Assembly (NCBI GenBank): GCA_030159075.1
Contig: BROG01000079.1
Span: 286,001-350,000, forward strand
Length of the DNA stretch: 64,000 bases
Direction of reading: 5' to 3'
Source of the DNA: Atrina japonica
Lineage: Eukaryota; Mollusca; Bivalvia; Pterioida; Pinnidae
Positions within the stretch are counted from its first letter, which is position 1; every line of letters begins with the position of its first letter. Position numbers and translations under genes: made by a program. This document shows positions 1 to 12,462 of the stretch, one piece after another. The notes beneath the pieces are model-generated. The model saw only the letters and a program-made list of their open reading frames with translations, was not told where the DNA came from and searched no databases.

Positions 1-846
1 ACAGCCAATCTAAACTCTTCTTACATCATAAAGAGAACAATCAGAAATGAACTGAATAGGATAACAAGTTAACAGAAAAAACAATTTAACAGAAAAAATG
101 TTATGTCAAATTCAGTCACCGATATTTAGCAAACGAATAAGTTTTTTTAATCGAACTATTATTGGAATAAACATACTTTTTTTGGATTTTCAAATAATAT
201 AGAAATCAATAGACTATGTCGGTATTTTCTGCACAAACTTTTGTTGTAATGAAAATGCGTTTCGCTTTCTGGCACCATATCATTACTAATTAAACAAAAC
301 GAGGCCTCTAATTGGTTAATTCCTTCACGTCAGTTCTTATCGTAATTTTCCATTTCTAACGCGTTAAAAACCTGTTTTGCATGCAAAAACTTTAAAATCA
401 ACACCAACTCGTTGAAATGTCATCTTTAACGCTAAAAACCACATTTGCATGCAAAAAGTATGTTTGAACGTGTTAAAAGCGAGTTTTAACGCGTTGAAAG
501 TGAATTTTAACGTGAAAGTGGTCATCGCGTAAGTTCGTTCCGTTTGTGACACAAACGGGCTTTCAAAAAGAACTTACGCAATGACAACTGTCACGTTAAA
601 ATAATTTTTAACGCGTTAAAACTCCATCTTAACGCGTTAAAACATATTTTTTGCATGCAAGTAGTGACTTTTAACGTGAAAGAAGTTGTTGTATGCAAAA
701 CCCATTTCATCGCGTAAATTTTGCTTGCAGGTAAGTCATAATCAAACACCTGCATGCAAGATTGTATTGTGACCGAGAGGAAACAGCCAATCAGAACGTT
801 TCTTACATCATAAAGAGAACAACCAGAAATCAACTGAACAGGATAA
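1..846. repeat. Direct repeats of about 65 bp flanking the palindrome
   Basis: Positions 1-65 and 782-846 are about 85-90% identical by eye (both contain TTACATCATAAAGAGAACAA and end CAGGATAA or TAGGATAA). They are spaced 781 bp apart. The palindrome's right end overlaps the second copy, so this may be two units of a longer dispersed or tandem repeat cut by the window edge. Confidence 0.7.
307..793. repeat. Large imperfect palindrome with two iterated self-complementary motifs
   Basis: Centre at about 549-551 (CGTTTGTG/ACACAAACG). The arms pair outward: GCGTAAGTTC with GAACTTACGC, TTTTAACGTGAAAGT with its complement near 585-603, and CTAATTGGTTAATTCC with GGAAACAGCCAATCAG at the ends. Inside, TTTTAACGCGTTAAAA-like and TTTGCATGCAAA-like palindromes recur several times each. 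No real coding frame. It looks like a foldback (MITE-like) element. Confidence 0.75.
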
Positions 847-881
847 TGTATATATCTGTGTGTTTGTGCGCGCGCGCGAGC

Positions 882-889
<8 letters not shown>

Positions 890-946
<57 letters not shown>
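890..946. repeat. (GT)n microsatellite
   Basis: Near-perfect GT run preceded by a GCGCGCGCGAGCGCG stretch. Confidence 0.95.
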
Positions 947-949
<3 letters not shown>

Positions 950-1727
950 TAGAAATATCAGAAGTGCAAGTTTTACTTATATCAGACTATGTCTATAAAT
1001 TTCAAATGTACCGAAATACGACGATGATACTCGGAAATAATCAAGCGGCGTATGCATGTTCTAAATAGATAACCAGAAATATCTTTTAATTTTCTTAAAA
1101 TGATAATGCTTTCAAAAATCTTTCATTTTCGTCAACAATGTTATCTAGAGTGTTTGTTTACTCAAATGTATTGCCCATTTATATATTTCAACCTTGTTAG
1201 TTACATTTTAATTGGATTGTGAATTTTGCATTTTTGTAGAAAAGTTATTATATGTAATGAAACTTATCTACACTTGCACATAAAAGAAAAGTGAATATTT
1301 TGTATGGGTTTATCATATCATGCAAGAACAGGCGCTCTAAGTATCTTCAATATACGTAATATATGTCTGAAAAACATGATGGTCACTTACAATGTGCTCA
1401 TAGATTAACATTCTGATTTATACTTTTGCGTGTATGACTTTGACCTATTCTGTATTATATATTTCCCCTGTCTTTGATACGTTCTAAGAAATGAATTTCA
1501 GCGTTACCCAAAATTTGATTTAAACTTAATAAGCAGCTAAATGAATACACATAATAAACAAATATTAGTTATGTACCAATGAAAATAAAGTTTATTTTTT
1601 AATCACTGGTATTTTCCAATACGCTATTTTCAGATGACTGACGATCTGTTTTCCGGTACATTTTAGGAACGTTCTTTCATCCAACGTTAAGACTGACAAT
1701 TCTTGAGTGTTATGTAAACCACCACTA

Positions 1728-1729
<2 letters not shown>

Positions 1730-1800
<71 letters not shown>

Positions 1801-1813
1801 CACACACACACAC
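1730..1813. repeat. (CA)n microsatellite
   Basis: About 40 CA copies with one CG interruption. Confidence 0.95.
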
Positions 1814-2107
1814 GAGGTCTAAATGGACAATATTAATTTGCATTGCCTTCCAACACTAATACAACTATCACGTCTTTTTGGTATAAAATGTCGTTTATGC
1901 TTAAAGATGTAGGAAATAGTAAAAAGTATAAATAAAAAGTTATAGGACAAAAATATTTATTGATTTGTAAAAATTGAAAAGATAATCAGATAATGCAATC
2001 AATGAAATCAGAGACAAATGAGTAATATTCTTAATTGACAATACAACGATATTAACAGTTTGAAAACTAACTAACATCGTGTAAATATCTTGTATGCATT
2101 TAGATTT

Positions 2108-2330
2108 GATTTTTCGATTTTGATTTTTTGTTTTACGCCATTCTCAACAATCTTTCAGTCATATGATGGCGTCCAGTTTTTATTGGTGGAGGAGAAACGA
2201 CTTTCCGTAAGAAAACTGGCAAACTTTCCCACTTAATTCGAAATGACCCTAGCGGGATTCGAACCAGAGGTGAGAGGCTTTGTGATTTAAAGCGCAATGC
2301 TCTAACCACTCAGCCACGGAGGCCCCCCCC
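2108..2330 (-). mobile_element. tRNA-headed SINE, near complete
   Basis: On the minus strand it begins with a tRNA-like head GCCTCCGTGGCTGAGTGGTT (A box) and has GGTTCGAATCC (B box) about 50 bp on. A body follows with CTCCTCCACCAATAAAAACT, CGCCATCATATGACTGAAAG, and an end TTGTTGAGAATGGCGTAAAA. The acceptor arms cannot pair, so it is not a functional tRNA. It resembles bivalve SINEs with a conserved 3' core (from memory; not checked). A poly-C run lies at the head. Confidence 0.8.
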
Positions 2331-2439
2331 CCCCACCCTGTATGCATTTACAGTGTTTCAATGAGTGACATATAAAAGTGCCTGTTCTACAGTGGTTGCT
2401 CAATCGTCTTTAATCGATTATGACAAGGATTCATTCCTC

Positions 2440-2610
2440 AATAATTTTATTTGAATTTAAAGGTGGATTCAGGGCGGATGTCATCTGTAGACAGGGGATG
2501 CTTACTTCTCCAGAGCACCTGATCTCACCCCTGGATTTTCAGAGATCGTGTGTCTATTTTTTTGTTTATTGTCTTATGTACCCTCTTTTCATTAATACAT
2601 TGGTACCTGT
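2440..2610 (+). mobile_element. Divergent retroelement tail copy
   Basis: Contains GACAGGGGATGCTTACTTCT followed by a CACCTGATCTCACC stretch and a decayed TTTGTTTATTGTCTTATGTA end. It aligns with the other tails over about 150 bp but is clearly older. Confidence 0.6.
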
Positions 2611-3699
2611 CATTTTATACGCGTAGACAAAAAAAAATCGCAATACCTATTTATTTTGGAAATATCGTTGGAAATCATTATATAGTTTAACGATAAATAT
2701 ATTTGATGTCTTCACACGAACGAGTGCATATATCCCTTACATCCGCTACGCAGAACGTCAAACGTACCAAAAAACGATAAAATATTACCATCTATTCTGT
2801 TATTGCCATTGTCATAATAATTTGGCTTCAATCCTATTTACTAAAATTAGAACGGCCAATACTAATTGCAATCTTTTTAAAACGAACACCTTTGAAGCAT
2901 TTCGTTATATCCGATTACTCCATGGGAAAGTGAAGCCTCTAGTGTGTCAAATAGAACGATTAGCTACTGTGTAAATGACTGACAATGTTTAGGTTGGAAT
3001 AAAAATTAAATTGCATTTTTTATGCAGTTGGCATACATGCCGTCTGAGGATCACCTTTCAATCTTATCGTAAGGTGGAACTAAATGTAGGCGTAAATCGA
3101 TCAACAGTTATGCCTGCAGAGTTGACATAAAAATCACATTTGTTTATGCTATATATTTAAACCAATCAGATTTGCTATTGTGAAATTGAAATCATTGTTA
3201 AATCACGTGTAACTATTTTTTTCGCTATCACGCAAATATTTTCTACTAACTAGAGTTAATCTGATTTTTCGATCAGGGTTGATTACAATTCTGAGGTATT
3301 TGAATATAACATAACTCTACATTCATCAGTATGTACAGAGATTAAGTACATACGTATAACGATGTCCACCTAATGCAGTGTTTGGAAATATTGAAAGTGG
3401 ATAACAACAATGGATTACGATGTAGATTTCATTTTTTAATCATGCCAAGAATTAGCTGTAATCTTAGTAGTTCGTTGTATTTTTCTGTCGTATCGCACTG
3501 GGTGCTAATTTCTATAAGACCCAGCTGTGGTGTAGTTTGTTAAAACATCCGAAAGCAAGTTAAACTATAAAATGATATAAGAGAAGCACCATATTGTGTA
3601 TACGTTAAAATAGATTAGTCTGATCTGAAATAATATAAACAGAATTTGACAATATATCACATATGTTTCATGATGTAGTATTACTTTTAAAGGTTTTAC

Positions 3700-3880
3700 T
3701 CTTACACAGATTTGGCATTGAGTTTAGGTTTGTTATTTGGCCTTGTATGATACCTCTATTTTATACTTAAACACATCTCATACAGTCATATTGTCAGAAA
3801 CGATCCCCCTTTGTATTTCGTTTGGCCACTTTTATTGCAAAACTATAACTTCTATTTTATGTTTATGATATTTTAATCAA
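3700..3880 (+). repeat. Dispersed repeat (cgatcg family), diverged copy
   Basis: Shares with the other copies a first block (CTTACACAGATTTGGCATTG, then TTATTTGGCCTTGTATGATA) and a second block (GTCAGAAACGATC, then AAAACTATAACTTCTATTTT). No coding frame. Confidence 0.6.
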
Positions 3881-4444
3881 ATATTGGGAATGTTATCTAG
3901 CTCTCAGGACGAGCGTTATATGAGACATAAAATGATAAAGAACACATTAATTAAAGCACACAGTTACTTGCGTGATAAATATATTGTCTGAACCTAAGTC
4001 AAACTAATCTTTGAAGTATGCCTTCTACAATTTCTATTTTGATTTCATAAAGCAAATATGTGAATTAATATTATATCATCAAAATGGGATGTATCGATCA
4101 CGGCATTGAACGATTTTTTAGTCATACATTTTGCGGCATATAACGGCATGTACATATCGAAGATAGATATATTTAATCGAAATAAATAACGGATACCCAA
4201 TTCATAACACAATGCGTTTATTGTTAGAAAGTGTTGCAATATTTGCACAGACATTTGATATTTTTGAAGGCGATAATTACTGAAAAATCATACTACACGG
4301 CTTGTTGTAGATATTACATATGTCACTCGTTTATGTGTTTGTACATGCATCGATGTGTACAACAGATGGATAGACTGAGGGCTTTACGGTAACATATGGA
4401 ACTTGATGAGATTGACTGTATTATACAGGATATGACTTTATGGC

Positions 4445-4678
<234 letters not shown>

Positions 4679-5404
4679 GTCAGGTCATGGCACCATAAAG
4701 CTTAAGAATTACTAAAGTATAAAGGATCTACTATACGTTGACTAGTTCTGACATCTTATGGACTGAGCTGGCCAAGTTTAGAACATTCCCAGGAGATGAA
4801 ATCGTGATTTGAAAATAAAATATTGTTTGTTCTTTACACTATCTATACGCATGTATGTTTTGTAAGATAAACCATCGTTAATGTATAGAAATTATTGTTA
4901 TATCATTTTTCATACAACGGTTAATGTGCAATGCTCCCAGAAATTGAAGTGAATACCAGGAATAAGATTTGTTTCGTTTCTTGAAATTATTTGCAGTATT
5001 ATTACGACATTTCATCACAGCTAACAATTAGAAATTACATGTAAATGTCATTACCAATGGTTTTTAAGTGTTCATTTGTGTTCAGCCTCTCACACATATT
5101 TACTTTCTATGAGTTCAGATCACGAGGTATCTAATCCGTATCCACACATAGAGAGATTGTAGATATGTCTACATATTTTTCATATTGGTCACTTGGGAAA
5201 TTACATTTCTGATCACCCTGCTGACGATGCCGTATTTTTCTTCATGTTCAATTTCTACACCACACATGACACATTTGAAATGCAAATCACAAACACAATC
5301 TCCTTTGTGATTTCTTAAATGTTCAAAGATGAATTGTTTTTCCGGAGATAAGTTCATATACAGAGATAATCACCAACATGAGTGAATTTACAAATTTTGT
5401 TGGT

Positions 5405-5647
5405 TGTATTGTTGTTTTACGCACAAATGCCTATGAAAGGCTTCAAAGTTTGACTTATGTTCGGCACTTACTGTTATCTAGTAGTGGGGGGGGGGGTCTA
5501 TAACGTGCCGACACCGACTGTGACATGGGACCTCGGTTTTTTACTGTCTACCCGAAGGACAGGAACCCGACCTGTCTCTGGCTGGACTGGAACTCACGAC
5601 CTAGCGATCAAGAGTAGAGCGCGCTACCGACTGAGCTAGACCGGCTC
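5405..5647 (-). mobile_element. tRNA-headed SINE, second family
   Basis: Minus-strand head GAGCCGGTCTAGCTCAGTCG (A box) with a B-box-like GTCGTGAGTTCCAGTCC, then a body with ACCCGACCTGTCCTTC written on that strand as GACAGGTCGGGTTCCTGTCC. The tail ends near TGCGTAAAACAACAAT. The acceptor stem is missing its partner, so this is a SINE and not a tRNA gene. It contains a poly-G run at about 5,487-5,497 of the plus strand. Confidence 0.7.
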
Positions 5648-5734
5648 AATTTAGCGTTCTCCTTTGTATACATTATCGTTATAAAGTGCGTTTAGATTAA
5701 TATATCAAAATGCGTTTTAATTGGGCATCGTTTT

Positions 5735-5915
5735 ACAGTTGGTACTCTTAGACGTGTTTGGCTTGTATTTAGATTTATCATTTTCATGATACTACTTCCC
5801 CTTTAGAAAATACATTTATTTTCAAATTGGAGCTCAACTGTTGAAGTCATTTTGACAGAAACGATCGTCTTGAGAATTATAACTTTGGTGTTATGTACAT
5901 AACATTTATTTAAGG
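5735..5915 (+). repeat. Dispersed repeat (cgatcg family)
   Basis: ACAGTTGGTACTCTTAGACG, then TTGGAGCTCAACTGTTGAAG, then GACAGAAACGATCGTCTTGA and ATTATAACTTTGGTGTTATG. Confidence 0.65.
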
Positions 5916-6837
5916 ATTGAACTGTTGTCAGTTGGCATTCGTGGGCTTATGAATGCCATCTCACAGCAGTTCAAGTTTTATATTTACTTATTCCTTAAGT
6001 TATCTATTTTCTTTTCCAGATGGAATAATAATTGGAATTCAAATTTTTCGCTCAATCGTTCATGTACATACAATTACTGGAAGAGCCAACTGCTATTCAT
6101 TGATTAGGCCTATAATCAAAATAGTCCCCGGAAAAATGTAAAGAATTGACAAAAAAAACTGCCAGATAAATTTTATTGATTTTTAATCAACAACATGAAT
6201 TTAGGCGATCATGTAAAATGAAAATTGATATAATTTGTCTATTTTTTATTTTGTCCACGGACTATTTACGCGAGTGACAATGCGCAATATCGAAAGTTCA
6301 AAGGACGATGCTTCATACAGTGCACGTTGGTTACTTCGACGTATAAATGTTATAGACACCGTCGTTGAAAGACCAATTAGTGAACAATTCTGGTGTTGAA
6401 TTGACAGAGTGGAGTTTAAATTCACTGTTTGAAGGGATAGATGCAGGTACCGACTGAAGCTGAGCGTCTGAACTTGTTCCAGAAACACACGTGAGTCATA
6501 CGCAGTTGACATTCATGAGATGCTAAACGACAATTGTCTTATAATGGTTATATAGTGTCACTGCCACAATATATTGGTATGAATCATATTTGAATTCATA
6601 TATATACTCCGAACATTTTCATTGGTCGAAATAGGGACGTGAACTTTGACACGCATTACTGAGCCCGCAATACTACTGTAATTAAAATGTTAGCACATGA
6701 AGTTGCTTCAAGCCAGGTGTTGGCGATAAAAGTAATTCGAGTGAAAGGGGTCCGTTATTGAAGTCTCTGACAATGTCGGGTTTCCTACAAGTATACATTT
6801 TGATGTAATCTTGAGAAATTTTTATTAAAGTGAGGTA

Positions 6838-6930
6838 CAGGTTTGGTGCAATCATGAGCGTCCGAGCCCGATGGTGTCTAGAAGTGATGTAGGCTAATAT
6901 TACTCTACGCAAGTTTTCAATTATGGTAGA
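6838..6930. repeat. Pair of diverged repeats (other copy near 24,930-25,020)
   Basis: CAGGTTTGGTGCAATCATGA, then CGTCCGAGCCCGATGGTGTC here, against CAGGTTTGACGTGATCACGA, then AGTTCGAGCCCGATGGCATC at 24.9 kb, in the same orientation. Function unknown. Confidence 0.5.
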
Positions 6931-7084
6931 AACATTTTCAGCATCTCGTGTAAGTTGATTATAATGTTCATCTAACTCTTGTTAGTGAATATTCAAAATT
7001 TCAAAAGACACTCGGTAAACCTTGTGTATTTTCAAATTTGAATATTAACTAACTCGAGTTAGATAATCATGATAATCAACTAGC

Positions 7085-7333
7085 ACTTATTCAGGGCTCC
7101 AGATAAGGGGAGTAAGAGGGGATTTACCCTTTAAAAAATTGAAAATCACCTTTGGAATTTAGAAAAGGGAGTGAAATTACTCATTGGAAATTAAAGTTAT
7201 AAAATGTAATAATGATAATTTATATATATAATTATGTAAAATACCCTTTAAATATCTAAAAATATACTTTAAGAATTTTGATTTACCCTTTAAATTTTGT
7301 TTCTGGGAGTGAAATACCCTTTACCTGAAAATC

Positions 7334-7335
<2 letters not shown>
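7085..7335. repeat. AT-rich segment with iterated TACCCTTTAAA words
   Basis: TACCCTTTAA or close variants occur four times, and GGGAGTGAAAT twice, in about 250 bp ending at the TC array. Probably a dispersed repeat; family not recognised. Confidence 0.4.

Positions 7336-7411
<76 letters not shown>
7336..7411. repeat. (TC)n microsatellite
   Basis: About 37 TC copies. Confidence 0.95.
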
Positions 7412-7416
<5 letters not shown>

Positions 7417-8748
7417 AAATTAATTTAATGAGATGTACTTTAGCTTCACGTTTGATGAACTGTAAATATATATATATATATATTTGTATGTATACGCTTT
7501 GCTTCTTTTTCGGTTATTTTAAATGTACTTTGGACTCAATTTAAATCTGACATTAGATTAGAAACAAAATTACGGGAACACATTTCTGACGCCATAAATA
7601 TTACTAGATTTATAAATAAAAAAATGAATAAAATTAAACAATACAGAAATTACGGAAGAAAATTCAGTTCAATTTTAAATATAACATTTTGTTAATATAT
7701 CTCAATAAAATAATATTTCAAGTACCAATCTATTTGCAACTCGTAATATCTTACAAAGCTCTAAATGTGTAAACAGGATGTTGTAATGAAGGTATTGGCG
7801 ATGTTACAGAACTCATCTCTGCAATGTGTTATGAGATGTGGGTAAATTGGATAAATACTGATTTTTTTCTTGGATTATTTATTTCTGACATTTTATCAGA
7901 CGAAAAACGGTTTGAGCGTTTCATTGCAATATTATGACATCTATCAATTAGAAATCGACTCCGAAGTGTTTATCAGTGTAATGGTATGGAGCATGAAAGA
8001 TGATGGAAAGTTAGAAGCTGCACACTCATTAAATTGTTCCCACACAAAGCGGAACTAGGATGAAAGGAATAAGCATTATCTTACACAACATAACTATCAC
8101 TGCGAGATTTCAGAGTGATCTGCTAAATGTTATGTATCTGGATTTATCTGATAACATAGGCATGCCATTTGTTTATCAAGTTTTGTGGTCTTAAAATCGT
8201 ATCAATAGTATATAGAATAAGTGTTTATGTTAATGTTGTACATATTTTCCCTTCAGTTGTAAATATAACTATCAGAAAAGTTGCACTTACTTTCATGACG
8301 TCATTTGATTGTGTAATGTTCCACATGCGATTGTGTGAATTATCGATTTATCTTCATGACACACCTCGTCAACATTTATAGTAATTTATATGTTTTGTTC
8401 TTTTTTAAGAATTTATTTCCTATGGTTAACGTGGTTTTCGGAGATAATAAAAAGCAAATTAATTTTAATATATAACATAGTTTATACTTATCATTGACAA
8501 TCTTCATTAAATATATAATTAAATATATTTTTAATAAATCATAGCAACGACTACTCTGTCATTAATTTTTGTAGAAAAATTCAGCCTGGGATAACTTTGT
8601 TGCTACCGTGATACATGTGCAAATGAAAAACAACAAAACAAGATAAATAAAAACAAAATAGAAAGATGAATATTACCCAGCATGCATTTTAAACAATAAA
8701 AACGATTGATGTATCTGATGCTACATGCGCGTTAACAGAATCTAAGAA

Positions 8749-9415
8749 TTGAAAATAGTGTATGATTTATATCGCAGCGAACTAGAAATTAAAGATACAA
8801 CAGAATCAAGTACACACGCTTCATACTTAGACATTTTACTTAATATAAACACAGACGGGAAATTAGCAACTAAGCTATACGATAAACGCGACGATTTCGA
8901 CTTTCCCATCGTAAAATTTTCCACATTTAAGTAGTAATATCCCTCAGTCACCTGCATATGGAGTTTATATTTCACAAATGATCCGATATGCCAGGGCGTG
9001 CACAACATATGAAGATTTCATATACAGAGGTAAACTACTCACTGACAAATTATTGACACAGGGATATCGAAAACCGCGTTTAATGTCAACGTTCCGCAAA
9101 TTGTATGGTCGGTATAATAGTCTTGTTTGCGACTACTCTGTTTCACTGAGTGAAATGTTGAGTTGCCTTTTCGTTGGTGGTTGTTGAGACGTCTGTACCA
9201 ATTGTGACGAGGATTCACTCCTCACGTGTTTCATTGGACTTGACTGTGGACTCACGGCGGGTGTGACCGGTCGACAGGGGATGCTTACTCCTCCATGGCA
9301 CCTGATCCCACCTCTTGGTTTCCAGAGGTCCGTGTTGGTCCATTTTTACCGGATTTGTATCTATGTCCTGGACATCCTATTGATTTATTCCTCGGTATCT
9401 GAAATTTTTATATTT
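8749..9415 (+). pseudogene. 3' part of the same retroelement, with its tail
   Basis: Holds the C-terminal part of the RT protein: SELEIKDTTESSTHASYLDI, LYDKRDDFDFP, then after a frame break at about 8,930 AYGVYISQMIRYARACTTY and LTDKLLTQGYRKP. The frame ends near 9,187. A non-coding tail follows to about 9,415, containing a GACAGGGGATGCTTACTCCT motif and a GGATTTGTATCTATGTCCTG motif. This tail recurs elsewhere in the window. The copy is 5'-truncated and frameshifted. Confidence 0.8.
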
Positions 9416-9727
9416 AAAATATGTAATTGATAACAAAATGATGCAATTATGTACATGTATTTGAATTTATCCTTAAGCAATTGATTTTGAATTAAACGTG
9501 TCACAAACTGATTTGAGTCATGTTCTTGTGAATAAATTATTTTTCGATGTACACCATTTATTAAATTGAATGTATATTCACGCAATATGTAAACGACTTC
9601 TATCTAGTATTTCAAATTATCGCAACGTTCAATTTTATTTACATTACACTGTTGTATTATATAACTAGCATTGATGATATTTGTATTTTGCGGAGGAATA
9701 AGAAATTATCAATAAACAAGCACTGTC

Positions 9728-9955
9728 AGAAGCCTCAGTGGCGGTGTGGTTAAGTAAAGGAAACGATTTAAACTATGGAGTCTCTCCTCTTGTCAGCGCA
9801 GGTTTGAGTCCTGTTGAAACCTATTAAGCTGAAAATGTGTGCCATACTTCCGGAAGGACGGTGTTTTCTTGCCGTGTACGTTGTAACCGGGTTCTCTGTT
9901 CCACCATTAAAACCTGCCGCCACCATATAACTGAATAAGCGGCACAACATGCCTT
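9728..9955 (+). mobile_element. tRNA-headed SINE
   Basis: Plus-strand copy of the same family: head GCCTCAGTGGCGGTGTGGTT, degenerate B box GGTTTGAGTCC, then body with GTAACCGGGTTCTCTGTTCC and CTGCCGCCACCATATAACTG. The 3' end is decayed. Confidence 0.75.
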
Positions 9956-12223
9956 AACGGTGATCACCTAAGACAAAAGGGCACATAGATATTAAGGAGG
10001 GTATTTCTAAGACTAGACTTGTTATCATTATATGCCTTTATCGTTTACACCCACGACCCTGAATACTGCTCTCAAGCTAAAAAAATCACGAAGTAACGAG
10101 AGCTTTGTTATTTCCAAGATTTTATTCAGCTGATCTTTACAGTTCATAGCAGTCGAGAAAAAAATCTAAGACAATGGATATCATCCATTTATTGCTTATT
10201 TGCCCAATCCTAAACTCTGAACCCTATTGCTATGAATAGTACATTTCACAATGATGGTTAAGGTCTTTGTATGCTATTTTCCAGGCATAGAAGTAGTGGA
10301 GAAGATTTTTAATTATGAGACTCAGTATATGGCTAAATTGGTCCCACCCAAGATACCGAATCCCTAATCCCGTGGTAATATATTTCACATATTAGATAGC
10401 ATGCTCATGATAATTCCTAAAATATTTTCAGTTTTTCCTTACAATTCAATTGAAATTCGTATAGATAAAAAGTTCTAAGACAAAGTATATATTCCGTATA
10501 TGAAGACCGTGGACACCTGTTCCCTGGATAATACACTTCAAATTTAGGTAAATAGCATTATGTACTTAGTTTTTTAGTTTATAGAATATAAAAAACTACG
10601 ATGAAGTACTTTATCACTTTAAGACCATATAAGCCCCATTCCAGAACCTGAACCCTTGCTTCCAGGGTAATTAATTTCACAATTTTAGTACAGGGCGTTT
10701 TTTCTCTTTTTCAAACTTTCTCCTTTTTTGAGAGAAGAATATTGTGACTTTTGGCTACTTTGGAAGTTTTAACTACACCCAAAAAGGTCAGGGGGTATCG
10801 TTATCTCGAGTGTGTTCCCCTTACCCTAACGATGATTCTAACAAAAAATGTTAAACAAGCTAAACAAATGTTCCATTTGTGCGGACAACGGAGAACAAAC
10901 GAAGATAAAAGACAAAAGAGGCCATGTAAGTGACTCAGGTGTGACTTAATATTGTTAAGTGCTACGTAAAACACCGCTTAAATAAATAGAAACATGCAAT
11001 GTGGTAACATAAATTATCCTTGAGTGGTTTCGACATCAACAAAGCTATAAAATTGCGTGAACTATAACTCAAGTAAATATATTGGGAATTATTTTGTGAA
11101 GAAAAATCAATGAAATCGCAACGCACAGTGATTTTATCCTATGGGATGTTTACTATTACGTTTTATGAATTTTAGTCAAATGTTATAAAATACCATCGTC
11201 ATGTTTCACAGAAATGTCTAAGTGCTTTTATTTGTGAATTTAAATATAATATAATAACAATTTGAATTTTTTTTTACAGTGCATTGAAATGGATTACCGT
11301 CGTATATAATGCAGTATATACAGTTGAAATAGGTTATCACTAACTTTTACATTCATATACGTAAGTCATATTATGTGATCCGAATTACATTTATTGATTT
11401 CTAAGTGTGTCTATTTTGATATGCCTCTTTTGTTTTATTGTCGGCTTACTAAGTAAAATATAAACAACTACATATAATGAAAATATATTATTTCACGAAA
11501 GCATTAAATATCGCAAGCATTTTTATTTCAATATCTATAACACAAAACTTACATAATATCATTATAAATACAATTCTGTATTGCTACATCTAGTTGAAGA
11601 AGTTTTGAAATAGGTGAGTTCAATATGCAAACAATTTAGTATTTCCCCTTTAGATCTTTTTACTATCTGTATAACGAAACAATGACGTTAGGAAATCGAT
11701 TTCACTGAAATGAAAAAGACAACTTCTGAGTGATGATCGCTTCTATCAAGATACCTTAGTTTAATGGTTTTCACCTTTCGTTTAAGATACTTTGACAGGT
11801 ATCAATCGACTGAATATAGGTAAAGCAATATATATTTTAGGGATTTCAATCAACAAACAAATTCATCGATAATGTTTATATCGATAAATTCGCTTTAAAG
11901 TCAATTCTTATCTGAAATATTCCTTATCCAAAATCTTAACTTTATAAACAAAGTATTTATCCCTGACAGAATATAGAGATTACAGAGCTACATTAAATTT
12001 TGTAGCATATCCTTCTTCCTCGAATATCTATACCGATATTCAATCACCATTTATTTCAAAATCGTCTTAGAACATTTCACTTCGGACACACGATGGCCAT
12101 GACAGGTTGGTAAAGGATGCGTGACATCTAATCCAATATCTTGATTTTTCACGTTCCTGTCCCGTTTTTAGCAGATGTCCTTACTGTCTTATGGTATAAC
12201 TCACGGAAAAAAGTTTTAACTTT

Positions 12224-12462
12224 TTAAAGGAGCATTAGATCTGTTTATATATATTTAGATTTTTTATCTATTATTACTTTTTGTACCTGATGTACAGTAT
12301 CAAATGATCTTATATTCTGATATATTTTGTGCAAAAAGGGCATGCCCATGGTGTGCTTTGCATATACAAATTGTAAGGTTGAATTAATCAATTGCCAGTG
12401 AATAATTGAGAAACTGATATTTTGCACAAGATATACAGGAATTTAAGAATATTTTTGACTGT
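12224..12462. mobile_element. TTAAAGG-type MITE copy
   Basis: Begins TTAAAGGAGCATTAGATCTG, contains TTGTACCTGATGTACAGTAT and TTGAATTAATCAATTGCCAG, and ends near GCACAAGATATACAGGAATT. It matches the inverse of the copy at 61.4 kb over nearly its full length. Confidence 0.65.

Noticed and set aside
5577..5647. Possible tRNA gene on the minus strand
   Set aside because: A and B boxes are present but the acceptor stem has no partner and a SINE body follows; same for the heads at 2.3, 9.7, 31.7 and 38.9 kb.
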